Of a DNA stretch of 64,000 bases, positions 19,813 to 30,300 are shown in pieces. The notes below the pieces were generated by a model that was not told where the DNA came from, searched no databases, and worked only from the letters and a program-made list of their open reading frames with translations. The DNA is from Gammaproteobacteria bacterium (GTDB lineage Bacteria > Pseudomonadota > Gammaproteobacteria > UBA4575). A program made the translations under genes and the position numbers. Location: assembly GCA_011523795.1 (NCBI GenBank), contig WTFY01000002.1, positions 214,308 to 278,307 on the forward strand, read 5' to 3'. Numbering within the stretch: position 1 is the stretch's first letter; the number at the start of each line of letters is the position of its first letter.

Positions 19813-19821
19813 TGCTACAAT
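19813..19821 (+). promoter_or_regulatory. Extended -10 element; predicted leaderless start of aroC
   Basis: TG-C-TACAAT (hexamer 19816-19821) is followed by six bases (TCCCGGG without its last G counted to 19827) and then the aroC ATG at 19828. The expected transcription start coincides with the start codon. No -35 consensus is present. Confidence 0.45.
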
Positions 19822-19827
19822 CCCGGG

Positions 19828-20928
19828 ATGCCAGGGAATACGCTAGGAAAACTGTTTACGGTCACTTCATTTGGTGAAAGTCATGGAACTGCAATAGGCT
19901 GCATTGTCGACGGGTGCCCTCCAGGCCTGGAGCTGGACAGCTCGGACCTGCAGGCCGACCTGGAGCGACGCCGTCCAGGCAGGTCGCGCCACACCTCGCA
20001 GCGCCGCGAGCCGGACCAGGTCGAGATCCTGTCTGGCACGCATTCAGGCTGCACCACGGGCACACCCATCGGGCTGATCATCTACAATCAGGATGCCCGG
20101 TCAAAGGACTATGAAAGCATAAGGGACAAGTTTCGTCCCGGCCACGCAGACTACACCTACCTGAAAAAATACGGCTTGCGGGATCATCGCGGCGGCGGGC
20201 GCTCGTCGGCGCGCGAGACCGCGATGCGTGTGGCGGCAGGGGCCATTGCCAGGAAGTACCTCAGGGTGAAGTCGGGCATTCTCATACGCGGCTACCTGTC
20301 ACAGCTGGGCTCGCTGGAAATCACGCACAGGGACTGGGACGCCGTGGAGTCCAATCCCTTTTTTTGCCCGGACGCCAAACTGGTGACGCAACTGGAAAGC
20401 CTGGTGGACGACCTGCGGAAACAGGGTGATTCAACCGGTGCCCGCGTGACGGCCGTGGCGTGCGGCATGCCGGCAGGCCTTGGGGAGCCGGTATTCGATC
20501 GACTGGATGCCGATATTGCCCATGCGATGATGAGCATCAATGCGGTCAAGGGGGTCGAGATCGGGGCGGGCTTTCGCAGTGTTGCCCAGACCGGCAGCCA
20601 GCATCGTGACGAAATGACTCCGGAAGGATTCCTGAGCAATCATGCCGGTGGGGTATTGGGCGGGATCTCTACCGGCCAGGATCTGCTGGTCCATGTCGGG
20701 TTCAAGCCGACTTCAAGCATTCGTGTTCCCGGCAGGACGGTGGATGTGCAGGGCAATCCCTGCGAAATTGTGACGACCGGCCGACATGATCCTTGCGTGG
20801 GGATACGCGGCGTGCCGATCGTTGAAGCCATGCTCGCGATTGTTGTCATGGACCATCTGCTTCGCCACCGTGCACAAAACCCGGACGTGAAGGATGCGGC
20901 TCCGCACATTCCGCCCTCCGTTTCGTGA
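19828..20928 (+). CDS. aroC: Chorismate synthase
   Basis: A 366-residue enzyme that converts EPSP to chorismate using reduced FMN, the last step of the shikimate pathway. Signatures are [18 protein letters not shown] at the N-terminus, [27 protein letters not shown] and the C-terminal region with [10 protein letters not shown]. Length is normal. The ATG at 19828 aligns with the E. coli start. It leads a plus-strand run into an MFS permease and leuCDB; the aroC-MFS adjacency is seen in other gammaproteobacteria. Chorismate feeds the trp genes further along the window. Confidence 0.96.
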   Translation: MPGNTLGKLFTVTSFGESHGTAIGCIVDGCPPGLELDSSDLQADLERRRPGRSRHTSQRREPDQVEILSGTHSGCTTGTPIGLIIYNQDARSKDYESIRDKFRPGHADYTYLKKYGLRDHRGGGRSSARETAMRVAAGAIARKYLRVKSGILIRGYLSQLGSLEITHRDWDAVESNPFFCPDAKLVTQLESLVDDLRKQGDSTGARVTAVACGMPAGLGEPVFDRLDADIAHAMMSINAVKGVEIGAGFRSVAQTGSQHRDEMTPEGFLSNHAGGVLGGISTGQDLLVHVGFKPTSSIRVPGRTVDVQGNPCEIVTTGRHDPCVGIRGVPIVEAMLAIVVMDHLLRHRAQNPDVKDAAPHIPPSVS

Positions 20929-20974
20929 CGGATTTGTGACGGTCAAGCCTGTGAAAGCAGTTTCCTGAAGCAGC

Positions 20975-22159
20975 ATGTGGGGCATGCAGAAGCCGTTTGC
21001 CGGGTACGGCAGGCTTTCATCGATCTATTTTTTCTACTTTGCCTGCCTGGGCGCGCTGCTGCCGTACTGGAGCCTGTATCTGAAGCATCTCGGGTTTACC
21101 GCCGGGCAGATCGGGGAGCTGTCTGCCGTGCTGCTTGCGACCAAGATCGTCGCCCCCGGTATCTGGGGGTGGATCGCGGACCATACCAGCCAGCAGATTC
21201 GGCTGATCCGTATTGCCATGCTTGCCGGGATGGGCACCTTTGCGATGGTACTGCTTGCGCATGACTACTGGGCAATGCTGATTGTGCTGGCAGGCTTCGG
21301 ATTTTTCTGGAATGCCGCGCTGCCCCAGTTCGAGGCGGCGACCATGAACCATCTCGGTGAAGACAAGTACGGGTACGGCCGTGTGCGGTTATGGGGTTCG
21401 GTGGGTTTTATTGTCTCGGTATCTGCCCTGGCGCCCCTGTTGCAGAGCCACGGGATCGGGTTGCTGCCGTGGGCGATCCTGGTGCTCCTGTCATGCATCT
21501 TCGCAAGCAGCCTGCTGGTGCAGGACAAGCCGGGCTTGGCCGCGCATGACGGAAATACCTCGTTGCTGAAAACATGTCTTGAGCCTTCTGTACTGGCCCT
21601 GCTGCTTGCAGCCTTTTTGATCCAGATGAGCCACGGGCCTTACTACACCTTTTTCAGTATCTACCTGGAGGAATTCGGCTATTCCCACAACGCGATAGGG
21701 CAACTCTGGTCACTCGGTGTCATTTCCGAGGTGCTGCTGTTCTTCATGGCCTACAGGCTACTGCCGAAATTCGGTGCCAACCGGATGCTGGTCCTGGCCA
21801 TGCTGCTTACGGCCCTGAGGTGGTGGCTGATTGCCTCGTTCGCGGACACCCTGCCCGTGTTGCTGCTTGCCCAGATCCTGCACGCCGCATCGTACGGATT
21901 GTTTCATGCGTCGGCCATATACCTGATCGACCGGAAATTTTCGGGCAATATCCAGGGACGGGGTATGGGAATCTATTCCTGCATCAGTTTTGGCCTGGGA
22001 GCCTCGCTTGGCAGTCTGGTGAGCGGGTATACTTGGAATGCGATCGGATCTTCCGGGGTATACATGCTTGCGACGGCCATCGCCGCCCTCGCGTGCTTTC
22101 AATACGTATGGCTGGCCAAACCAGCCTGGAGACTTGGGCGACACGACGGTACGGTATAG
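20975..22159 (+). CDS. MFS permease of the HcaT-like (MFS_1_like) family
   Basis: A 394-residue transporter with about twelve hydrophobic segments. It begins GRLSSIYFFYFACLGALLPYWSLYLKHLGFTA, and the loop GWIADHTSQQIRLIRI between segments 2 and 3 is the MFS motif A region. The family includes E. coli HcaT (3-phenylpropionate), but the substrate of this group is generally unproven. It follows aroC by 46 bp, and its stop is 3 bp before the leuC ATG. An alternative ATG at 20984 exists. The tight coupling to leuC suggests co-transcription, not necessarily shared function. Confidence 0.8.
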   Translation: MWGMQKPFAGYGRLSSIYFFYFACLGALLPYWSLYLKHLGFTAGQIGELSAVLLATKIVAPGIWGWIADHTSQQIRLIRIAMLAGMGTFAMVLLAHDYWAMLIVLAGFGFFWNAALPQFEAATMNHLGEDKYGYGRVRLWGSVGFIVSVSALAPLLQSHGIGLLPWAILVLLSCIFASSLLVQDKPGLAAHDGNTSLLKTCLEPSVLALLLAAFLIQMSHGPYYTFFSIYLEEFGYSHNAIGQLWSLGVISEVLLFFMAYRLLPKFGANRMLVLAMLLTALRWWLIASFADTLPVLLLAQILHAASYGLFHASAIYLIDRKFSGNIQGRGMGIYSCISFGLGASLGSLVSGYTWNAIGSSGVYMLATAIAALACFQYVWLAKPAWRLGRHDGTV

Positions 22160-22162
22160 GAA

Positions 22163-23551
22163 ATGGGTACGAACACGTTATATGACAAGGTGTGGGCAAG
22201 TCATGTCGTGCATGAGCGCGATGATGGCATGGTGTTGCTGTACATAGACAGGCATCTGGTACATGAAGTGACATCGCCGCAGGCATTCGAAGGGTTGCGG
22301 CTCACCAACCGGGTTCCGTGGCGGAGGGATTCCATCCTTGCCACGGCTGACCATAACGTGCCGACCACGGACCGCAGCGCAGGAATCGAGGACCCTATTT
22401 CCAGGCTGCAGGTCGACACGCTCGACGAAAACTGCAGGCACTTTGCACTGACACAGTTTCCCATGCTGGACGTGCGGCAGGGCATCGTGCACGTGATTGG
22501 CCCGGAGCAGGGGGTGTCTCTGCCCGGGATGACCATCGTGTGCGGGGATTCACACACCTCCACTCACGGCGCACTGGGAGCCCTGGCATTCGGGATCGGC
22601 ACCTCGGAGGTGGAACACGTGCTGGCCACGCAGTGCCTGTTGATGAAAAAGTCGCAAAACATGCTGGTCGAGGTGGAAGGCTGCCTGCTGCCGGGGGTGA
22701 CGTCCAAGGATATCATTCTTGCCATCATCGGCAGGCTTGGCACCTCGGGAGCCACCGGGTATACCGTGGAGTATGCCGGATCTGCGATCCGCTCGCTTTC
22801 AGTGGAAGCACGCATGACGATGTGCAACATGTCGATCGAGGCCGGTGCACGGGCAGGGATGGTTGCCGTGGATGACACAACCCTGGAGTACATCGCCAAC
22901 CGCCCCTATGCCCCTCAAGGTGCGTTATGGGATCAGGCCGTGGCGAACTGGCGCACGCTGCACAGTGACGAGGATGCCAGGTTTGATGCAGTGGTGAGGC
23001 TTGATGTCGGCACCCTCAAGCCCCAGGTAACCTGGGGGACCTCCCCCGAAATGGTCGTGGACGTGGATGAGGTGGTCCCGGAGGATGGCAATCCGGACTA
23101 CCACCACGCCTTGCAGTACATGGACCTGCAGCCCGGGACGCCGATCGAGGCTATCCGGGTGGACAAGGTATTCATCGGGTCATGCACCAACTCCCGAATC
23201 GAGGACCTGCGGGCGGCTGCAAGCCTGATCCGCGACCGTACGGTCGCGGAGAACATCAAGCTGGCAATGGTTGTGCCAGGCTCCGGTCTGGTCAAGCAGC
23301 AGGCGGAACAGGAAGGTCTGGACCGGATCTTTAAGGCTGCCGGGTTTGAATGGCGTGAGCCGGGTTGTTCCATGTGCCTGGGCATGAATGCCGATCAGCT
23401 GGAGCCTGGAGAACGCTGTGCCTCGACTTCCAACCGGAATTTCGAGGGCCGCCAGGGCAAGGGCGGTCGCACGCACCTGGTCAGCCCGGTCATGGCCGTG
23501 GCAGCTGCCCTGCACGGGCACTTCGTAGACGTGAGGAAGTACATGCAGTGA
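22163..23551 (+). CDS. leuC: 3-isopropylmalate dehydratase large subunit
   Basis: A 462-residue aconitase-family subunit which with LeuD isomerises 2-isopropylmalate in leucine synthesis. The [4Fe-4S] ligands are the cysteine in GSCTNSRI and the pair in CSMCLGMN. The [11 protein letters not shown] substrate loop and [12 protein letters not shown] are also present. Length is normal. It starts 3 bp after the MFS gene. Its final codons overlap the leuD start (GTGA). leuA is not in the window. Confidence 0.96.
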   Translation: MGTNTLYDKVWASHVVHERDDGMVLLYIDRHLVHEVTSPQAFEGLRLTNRVPWRRDSILATADHNVPTTDRSAGIEDPISRLQVDTLDENCRHFALTQFPMLDVRQGIVHVIGPEQGVSLPGMTIVCGDSHTSTHGALGALAFGIGTSEVEHVLATQCLLMKKSQNMLVEVEGCLLPGVTSKDIILAIIGRLGTSGATGYTVEYAGSAIRSLSVEARMTMCNMSIEAGARAGMVAVDDTTLEYIANRPYAPQGALWDQAVANWRTLHSDEDARFDAVVRLDVGTLKPQVTWGTSPEMVVDVDEVVPEDGNPDYHHALQYMDLQPGTPIEAIRVDKVFIGSCTNSRIEDLRAAASLIRDRTVAENIKLAMVVPGSGLVKQQAEQEGLDRIFKAAGFEWREPGCSMCLGMNADQLEPGERCASTSNRNFEGRQGKGGRTHLVSPVMAVAAALHGHFVDVRKYMQ

Positions 23552-24186
23552 AGTCGTTTGCAAGCATCAAGTCCACCCTGTTGCCGCTGGACCGCAGCAA
23601 TGTGGATACGGACGCCATCATTCCCCAGCAGTACCTCAAGTCGGTCAAGCGAACCGGCTTTGGCGTGTACCTGTTCGATAACTGGCGCTACCTGGACCCC
23701 GGGGTACTTGGACAGGACCCGGGCGAGCGGCGCATCGACCCGGAATTTGTATTGAATCGGGAAACATACCGGGAAGCGAAGATATTGCTCGCACGCGACA
23801 ATTTCGGCTGCGGGTCTTCGCGTGAGCACGCTGTCTGGTCGATCCTGGACTACGGGTTCGAAGTGGTGATCGCCTCCAGCTTTGCCGACATTTTTTGCAG
23901 TAACAGTTACAAGAACGGGCTGTTGCCGGTTACACTGGATGCTGCAGAAGTGGATTGCCTGTTTGGAGAGGTCATGCTGGATCCGTCGTTCGCCTGTGTT
24001 GTGGACCTGGAAGCACAGGTGGTGCTCGATGCGCAGGGCAGGGAATTTTCATTCGAGATCGGCGAGTTTCACAAGTACTGCCTGTTGAATGGCTATGATG
24101 AAATAGACCTCACGCTGCAGCATGCAGACAAGATCAAGTCCTATGAGGCCAGGGCCAGGCGGTCCGCTCCCTGGCTGTTCACCTGA
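23548..24186 (+). CDS. leuD: 3-isopropylmalate dehydratase small subunit
   Basis: A 212-residue swivel-domain partner of LeuC. The GTG at 23548 overlaps the leuC stop and gives the family N-terminus ([30 protein letters not shown] when read in pieces); a longer frame upstream overlaps leuC and is spurious. Signatures are [23 protein letters not shown] and [16 protein letters not shown]. The overlap implies translational coupling and equal subunit supply. Confidence 0.96.
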   Translation: MKSFASIKSTLLPLDRSNVDTDAIIPQQYLKSVKRTGFGVYLFDNWRYLDPGVLGQDPGERRIDPEFVLNRETYREAKILLARDNFGCGSSREHAVWSILDYGFEVVIASSFADIFCSNSYKNGLLPVTLDAAEVDCLFGEVMLDPSFACVVDLEAQVVLDAQGREFSFEIGEFHKYCLLNGYDEIDLTLQHADKIKSYEARARRSAPWLFT

Positions 24187-24207
24187 TCCCTGCCAGCTCG
24201 CTCCCGC

Positions 24208-25299
24208 ATGTACAAGGTCCTGCTATTACCGGGCGATGGAATCGGGCCGGAAGTGGTTGCACAGGCCAGGAAGGTACTGGTCAGCCTGGGCAAGGAGCAT
24301 GCGCTGGCCGTCGAGCTGGAAGAGGCACAGGTCGGCGGAAGCGCTTATGCCCGGCACCGTGATCCATTGCCGGCACAAACCCTGGAAATCGCCCGGGCGG
24401 CCGATGCAATCCTGCTGGGAGCCGTGGGAGGGCCCCAGTTTGATCATCTGGAAAGGGATCTGCGCCCCGAAAAAGGCCTGCTTCGATTGCGCTCAGAGCT
24501 TGATCTGTTCGCAAACCTGCGCCCGGCCATCTCATACCCTTCGCTGGCTTCGGCATCTTCACTCAAGCCCGAGCAAGTGACCGGGCTGGACCTCCTGATC
24601 GTGCGCGAGTTGACAGGTGGTATATACTTCGGCCAGCCAAGAGGGATGCGCGTCCTGGAAGGCAGGACCCGGCAGGGGTTCAACACGCTCGTGTATGACG
24701 AGCATGAGATCGCGCGCATTGCGCACGTTGCATTCCGGATTGCACAAAAACGGGGAAGCCGGCTGTGTTCGGTGGACAAGGCCAACGTGCTGGAAGTCTC
24801 CGAGCTCTGGCGTGACGTAGTCAATGCCGTGCACCGGGACTATGCGAAGGTGGCCCTGAGTCACATGTATGTCGACAATGCGGCCATGCAGCTGGTCAGG
24901 GAACCGGGCCAGTTTGACGTGGTGCTGACAGACAACATGTTTGGCGACATCCTTTCGGACATTGCGGCCATGTTGACGGGTTCCATTGGCATGCTGCCCT
25001 CGGCCTCGCTGAATGAAAGGGACCGGGGGATGTATGAACCCGTGCATGGTTCGGCTCCGGATATTGCGGGAAAAGGTATTGCCAACCCGCTGGCCATGAT
25101 CCTCTCGGTGGCCATGATGTTGCGATACAGCCTGAACGAACCCCTTCTGGCGGACCTGGTAGAACAGGCCGTACACCAGGTGGTGGAAGCGGGATACCGG
25201 ACTGTGGACATTGCCCGTGCCGGGCAGCAGCCGGTCGGGACGGACGAGATGGGTGATGAAGTGATCCGTGCGATGCTTCAGCTTTCCAGCAAGAACTAG
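24208..25299 (+). CDS. leuB: 3-isopropylmalate dehydrogenase
   Basis: A 363-residue NAD-dependent oxidative decarboxylase of leucine synthesis. Signatures are [12 protein letters not shown] at the N-terminus, the substrate loop around [24 protein letters not shown], the metal-binding aspartates in [13 protein letters not shown], and the NAD-binding [18 protein letters not shown]. It follows leuD by 21 bp and precedes asd by 15 bp. Length is normal. Confidence 0.96.
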   Translation: MYKVLLLPGDGIGPEVVAQARKVLVSLGKEHALAVELEEAQVGGSAYARHRDPLPAQTLEIARAADAILLGAVGGPQFDHLERDLRPEKGLLRLRSELDLFANLRPAISYPSLASASSLKPEQVTGLDLLIVRELTGGIYFGQPRGMRVLEGRTRQGFNTLVYDEHEIARIAHVAFRIAQKRGSRLCSVDKANVLEVSELWRDVVNAVHRDYAKVALSHMYVDNAAMQLVREPGQFDVVLTDNMFGDILSDIAAMLTGSIGMLPSASLNERDRGMYEPVHGSAPDIAGKGIANPLAMILSVAMMLRYSLNEPLLADLVEQAVHQVVEAGYRTVDIARAGQQPVGTDEMGDEVIRAMLQLSSKN

Positions 25300-25302
25300 G
25301 TT

Positions 25303-25308
25303 TACAAT
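25303..25308 (+). promoter_or_regulatory. -10-like hexamer placed for a leaderless asd transcript
   Basis: TACAAT at 25303-25308 is followed by six bases and then the asd ATG at 25315. There is no TG extension and no SD before the start. It could be an internal promoter within the leu-asd run. Confidence 0.3.
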
Positions 25309-25314
25309 TGAAAA

Positions 25315-26334
25315 ATGGAAAAAGTTAATGTTGCGGTAGTGGGTGTTACAGGTGCCGTGGGTGAGAAGATGCTTGCCATCCTGGAACAGAGGAACTTCCC
25401 GGCAGACCGGGTCGATGCCGTGGCGAGCGCACGTTCGGCCGGCAGGAAAGTCCGGTTCAGGGAACACGAACTCGAAGTGCAGGATTTGGCCGGGTTTGAT
25501 TTTTCAGATACGCAGATCGGCCTGTTCTCACCGGGTGCGAGCGTGTCGAAACAATATGCGCCGATTGCCGCAAGCCAGGGATGTGTGGTCGTGGATAACA
25601 CCTCGCAGTTTCGTTATGACGATGACATTCCCCTTGTGGTTCCGGAAGTCAATGCCCACCAGGTATCCGGCTACACGACCCGTGGAATCATTGCCAACCC
25701 GAATTGTTCAACCATCCAGATGGTGGTGGCCCTGAAGCCTATCCATGATGCGGTCGGAATTTCGCGTGTAAATGTGGCCACGTACCAGGCGGTATCCGGT
25801 ACCGGGAAAGAAGCGATCGAGGAACTGGACCTGCAGACCAGGAAGATTTCAGGTGGAGAGCCGGTTTCATGCGAGGTGTATCCGAAGCAGATTGCTTTCA
25901 ATGCCTTGCCGCACATCGACGTGTTTCTGGATAACGGCTACACCAAGGAAGAAATGAAAATGGTCTGGGAAACCAGGAAAATCATGGAGGATGAGACCCT
26001 GCCGGTGAATCCCACTACCGTGCGTATCCCGGTCGTGAACGGGCATTCCGAGGCGGTTCACCTGGAGTTGAAGGAGCCGTTGTCAGCCAGCCGGGCGAGA
26101 CAGTTGCTGGCCAATGCGCCGGGCATCTGCGTGCTGGACCGCCATGAGGATGGAGGATATCCCACTGCAGTGACTGAAGGGGACGGGAGCGACGCGGTGT
26201 ACGTGGGGCGTATCCGGGAAGATATTTCGCATCCGCGGGGTCTCAACATGTGGGTGGTGAGTGACAACCTGAGGAAAGGAGCGGCCCTGAACAGCATCCA
26301 GATTGCGGAAATTCTCGTCAGGGAATACCTCTGA
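25315..26334 (+). CDS. asd: Aspartate-semialdehyde dehydrogenase
   Basis: A 339-residue NADP-dependent enzyme. It makes aspartate semialdehyde, the branch point to lysine/diaminopimelate, methionine and threonine. The nucleotide loop is VVGVTGAVGEKML, the catalytic cysteine is Cys131 in NPNCST, and the active-site histidine lies in RIPVVNGHSE. The subclass resembles the Pseudomonas/Gram-positive type without the enteric insertions. In Pseudomonas asd lies between leuB and fimV-truA; here fimV is missing from that position. Confidence 0.95.
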   Translation: MEKVNVAVVGVTGAVGEKMLAILEQRNFPADRVDAVASARSAGRKVRFREHELEVQDLAGFDFSDTQIGLFSPGASVSKQYAPIAASQGCVVVDNTSQFRYDDDIPLVVPEVNAHQVSGYTTRGIIANPNCSTIQMVVALKPIHDAVGISRVNVATYQAVSGTGKEAIEELDLQTRKISGGEPVSCEVYPKQIAFNALPHIDVFLDNGYTKEEMKMVWETRKIMEDETLPVNPTTVRIPVVNGHSEAVHLELKEPLSASRARQLLANAPGICVLDRHEDGGYPTAVTEGDGSDAVYVGRIREDISHPRGLNMWVVSDNLRKGAALNSIQIAEILVREYL

Positions 26335-26435
26335 GCATGACCGCCTGTTCTGCGGGGAAGTCCGGATCCGGCAGGCTGCATGCCGGGTTTTCAAGCTGCC
26401 CGAGGTGCTGAGCGGGGCAGGCTGCAGGAGCAGGA

Positions 26436-27284
26436 ATGACCGGTCGAAGTGTACTGATCACTGGCTGTTCGAGCGGGATTGGCCGTCGTGCCGCGCAGAT
26501 GCTGGCCCGCCGCGGTTACCGGGTGCTGGCCACGGCCCGCAAGGCCAGGGACCTGGAACAGCTGGAGGCTGAGGGGTTTGAAGCCCTGGCCCTGGATCTC
26601 GCCGATCCCGGAAGCGTGGAGGCCCTGGCGGGTGAGGTGCTGTCGCGCACGCAAGGAAAGATTTTCGCACTGTTCAACAATGGAGCCTACGGCCAGCCGG
26701 GTGCGGTGGAAGACCTGACGCGTGACGTGTTGAGGGCCCAGCTGGAGACCAACCTGCTGGGCTGGCATGATCTGACATGCCGCCTCTTGCCGTCCATGCG
26801 CGCCAATCATGCCGGGCGCATCATACAAAACAGCTCGTTGCTGGGCCTGATGGCACTGCACTTCCGGGGCGCCTACACCGCCAGCAAGTATGCCATCGAG
26901 GGCTTGAGCGATACGTTGAGGCTGGAATTGCAGGGCACGGGCATATTTGTCTCCCTGATCGAGCCCGGGCCCGTGAGCAGCCGTTTCAGGGAAAATGCCT
27001 ACCTGGCGTACAAGGCCAACATCGATCCCGACCGCAGTCCGCATCGCGAGGTCTACAGGAAAGTTGAACGGCGTCTCATGACGGAAGACATATCGGTTCC
27101 CTTCACCCTGCCGGCGGACGCGGTGGTGAAAAAGGTGATCCATGCCCTGGAGGCGTCTCGGCCCAGGGCCAGGTATTACGTAACGGTGCCGACCTATGTG
27201 CTGGCTTACCTGAAGCGGGTACTCCCGACTCGCCAGTTCGACCGGGTGACACGTGCGGTGTCCCGGGCAGAAATGGAAAACTGA
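26436..27284 (+). CDS. Short-chain dehydrogenase/reductase, YbbO type
   Basis: A 282-residue classical SDR. The nucleotide motif is LITGCSSGIGRRAA (TGxxxGxG), the structural motif FNNGAYGQPGAVEDL, and the catalytic serine (QNSSLLG) and YTASK (Tyr, Lys) are complete. The EPGPVSSRFRENA segment is typical of the YbbO group, which reduces aldehydes or ketones with NADPH; the natural substrate is unknown. A good AGGAG site precedes the ATG at 26436. It lies 101 bp after asd and converges on the RND gene with only 28 bp between the stops. Confidence 0.85.
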   Translation: MTGRSVLITGCSSGIGRRAAQMLARRGYRVLATARKARDLEQLEAEGFEALALDLADPGSVEALAGEVLSRTQGKIFALFNNGAYGQPGAVEDLTRDVLRAQLETNLLGWHDLTCRLLPSMRANHAGRIIQNSSLLGLMALHFRGAYTASKYAIEGLSDTLRLELQGTGIFVSLIEPGPVSSRFRENAYLAYKANIDPDRSPHREVYRKVERRLMTEDISVPFTLPADAVVKKVIHALEASRPRARYYVTVPTYVLAYLKRVLPTRQFDRVTRAVSRAEMEN

Positions 27285-27312
27285 TGAACGGTTCGGGGGT
27301 ACTCCCTGCATG

Positions 27313-30300
27313 TCATGTGCCGCTGCCGGAAGCGGTCATTTCCGCAGGCTGACCGAGCAGCTTTCGCAGGTCCTCCTGTACGGCCATCAGTGCCGGGATG
27401 ACACTCAGTACCAGCACGGCCGCGCAACCCAGGCCGAACACGATGGTTACCGCCATGGGAATCAGGAACTGTGCCTGCAGGCTTTTCTCGAAGAGCAGGG
27501 GTGTCAAGCCGCCGATAGTGGTGGCAGAAGTGAGAATGACGGGCCGAAGCCTGTCACAGGTGCCGTTCACGATCGCGTCAGCGAGCGGTTCCGACTCTGC
27601 GCGCCGTTCCATCGTGTTTACCAGGATGATGGAGTTGTTGACGACGATGCCGGACAGTCCGATCAGGGCAGTCAGTGAGAGCATGCTGAAATTGTATCCG
27701 AGCAGCAGGTGACCCAGGACGGCGCCAACCAGGCCCATCGGAATGATCGCCATGACCACCACCGGCCGGACGTAGCTGGCAAAGGTCCAGGCCAGGATGA
27801 TGTAGATGCTGGCCAGCCCGATCAGTACGCCGATCTTCATGTCTTCGAAGGTTTCGACCCGTTCCTCGGATTTGCCCTTGTAGGACACGTCAAGACTGTA
27901 TCGATCTAAAATGTCCTGCAGGCCGTCCCGTTGAATGGCGCCGAGGATTTCTTCCGTGTTCATGAGCGCGGTATTGAGACTTGCCGTGACAGCAACCTGG
28001 CGACGGCCATTCTCGCTGCTGATTCTGGAAAAACTCTGGTTGGAACGCCTCGTGACCACCTCGGCCAGCGGCACCTCCATGCCGGCCGGGCTGCGAAGAT
28101 ACAGCCTTTCCAGCAGGTCGGTGTCCAGTTCGTGATCGGGGAGCTTGACACGGACGGTCACCTCTTCTTCACCTCGCGGGAAGCGCTTGGCAATGGCTCC
28201 CTCTATCGAATTCCTGACCTGTTGACCGACGTTGTCCGTGGTGAAACCAAGGGCTTTTCCCTGTTGCGACACTTCCAGGATCGTCTCCAGCCTGCCGTAG
28301 GGCAGGTTGTCTTCGATCGCACTCACCCCCGGGTACCGGGCCAGCAGGAGTTTCAGCTCGTTCGCGGCTTTCTTCAGCGAGTGGACATCGTTTCCGATCA
28401 GCCTTACATCCACATCCTTGCCCGGTGGCCCGCCGCGTTCCTCCCGGATAGTAAGGTTGTCCAGCCCGGCCACCGGCCGGATTTCGGCATTCCAGGCCCC
28501 GATGAGAGCCTGGACACGAACCTTGCGCCGGTCCGCCGTAAGAAGTTCGGCGATCAGCCCCCCGATGTTGTTGGCAGGTGCGTCATTTGCAGCTGCGGCA
28601 GGATCCTGTCCTACAAACGTTCCGATCTTCCCCACGGACGTCTGCACGAGGCTGCCCGGTGAGGATTCAAGTTTCCGGGCGGCAGCATGAAGCGCGCGGT
28701 CCAGTTCGGCAAGCATTTCGCGGGTTTCCGCACGCGAAGTGCCCGGGACCATCTGGATGTTCGCAAAAATCTTGTCAGGCTCGGGTGACGGGAAAAAGGT
28801 AAACCCGACCCGTCCGCCGGCAACCATGCCCAAAACCAGCAGGAACAGTCCTGCAGCGACGGCAAGCGTGGCGTAGCGCCAGTCGACACATGCCCTGACA
28901 AAGCTGCGAAACGGGCCATCCCTGAAAGTGGCGAAGTGTCCGTCAAACCAGGACCGGTAACGGGCACCCAGGCTCCTGGCGGAAGGCCGGGAATGCGCAA
29001 GCGCGCCCCGCAGATGACCGGGCAGTACCAGAAAACATTCGATCAGGCTGGCAATGAGTACGGCAATCACGACCATCGGGATTGCCGCGATGATCTGGCC
29101 AATGACATCCGAGATAACAAACAGCGGCAGGAATGCACTGATTGTGGTCAGTGCCGATGCAATGACGGGCACGGCCATGCGCCGTGCTCCTTCTATGGAT
29201 GCCTGCAGGGGGGGTGCGAATCGGCTGCGTGTGTCCACGTGCTCCCCTACTACCACGGCATCATCAACGATAATGCCTATGGCCATGATCAGCCCGAAGA
29301 GGCTGACCATGTTCAGCGTCTGGCCCGTGGCCAGCATGACTCCGAAGGTCGCCATGAGGGAGGCAGGAATGCCGGCCATTACCCAGAAGGCGATGCGCAC
29401 CTTGAGGAATGTGATGAGGATCAGGGTAACGAGGACCAGGCCACCCGCTCCGTTCTTGATCAGCAAGTTGATCCTGTCCTTGAGCAGGTTGGTGGTTGCA
29501 TCGTATCGTTCCATGACGAGGTTCGCAGGCAGGGTCGGCTCGACCTCGTCCAGGTACGATTCGACGGCCCTGGCCTGCAGGAGCGCATCGGAACTCACTG
29601 CACGCTGAATGCGCAGTTCGACTGCCTGCCGGGTATTCCGGTACACGGTAACGCCCTGTTCATCGTGCGCTTCGCGCACCTGTGCGATGTCCCGAAGGTA
29701 TACCTTCCTTCCGTCCTCGTAGGCCTTTATTTCAACCTCTCCCAGTGCCCGGGCAGTCGTCAGCAGCCCCAAGCTCCGGACCTGACGCTGTCCGTCGCCC
29801 AGATCGCCCGAGGGAAGGTCCTGTGAGGCATTGCCGATCCTTGCTGCAATGCTGGACAGGGTAAGGTCGAGCCTGCGCAGTGCCGCAGAAGGCACTTCGA
29901 CATGGATTTCTTCATCCGGTGCGCCAACCAGGGTGACCTTGTCGACACCCCGGTCCAGCAGTCCGTCACGCAGCTGCTTGGCAAATTTCCTCAGGGAGGT
30001 GTCTGGATAGGGGCCGGAAAGAATGACCTGCATGAGCGTTTCATGACGGACCACACGGCTGATCTCCGGAGTTTTCGAGTCTTCAGGAAGGGTCCGGATT
30101 CTGGAGATTGCAGCTTCGACGCTGGACAGGGCCGCCTGCATGTCGTTCCCGGGCTCGAATTCGATGTTCACCCGCGCCAGCCCTTCGTAAGCCAGGGCCT
30201 TGACGCGCTTGACGTTGTCAAGGAACCGTACTTCCGGCTCTATCGCTTGCGAGATGTTGCTGTACACGTCGTCGGCCGTCGCGCCAGGCCATTCGACCGC

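Noticed and set aside
24559..25467. A 302-codon minus-strand frame opposite leuB and the start of asd
   Set aside because: It spans two well-supported genes and their junction, with composition typical of antisense frames.
26391..27311. A 306-codon minus-strand frame opposite the SDR gene
   Set aside because: The SDR frame has complete catalytic motifs and a good SD; the antisense frame has none.
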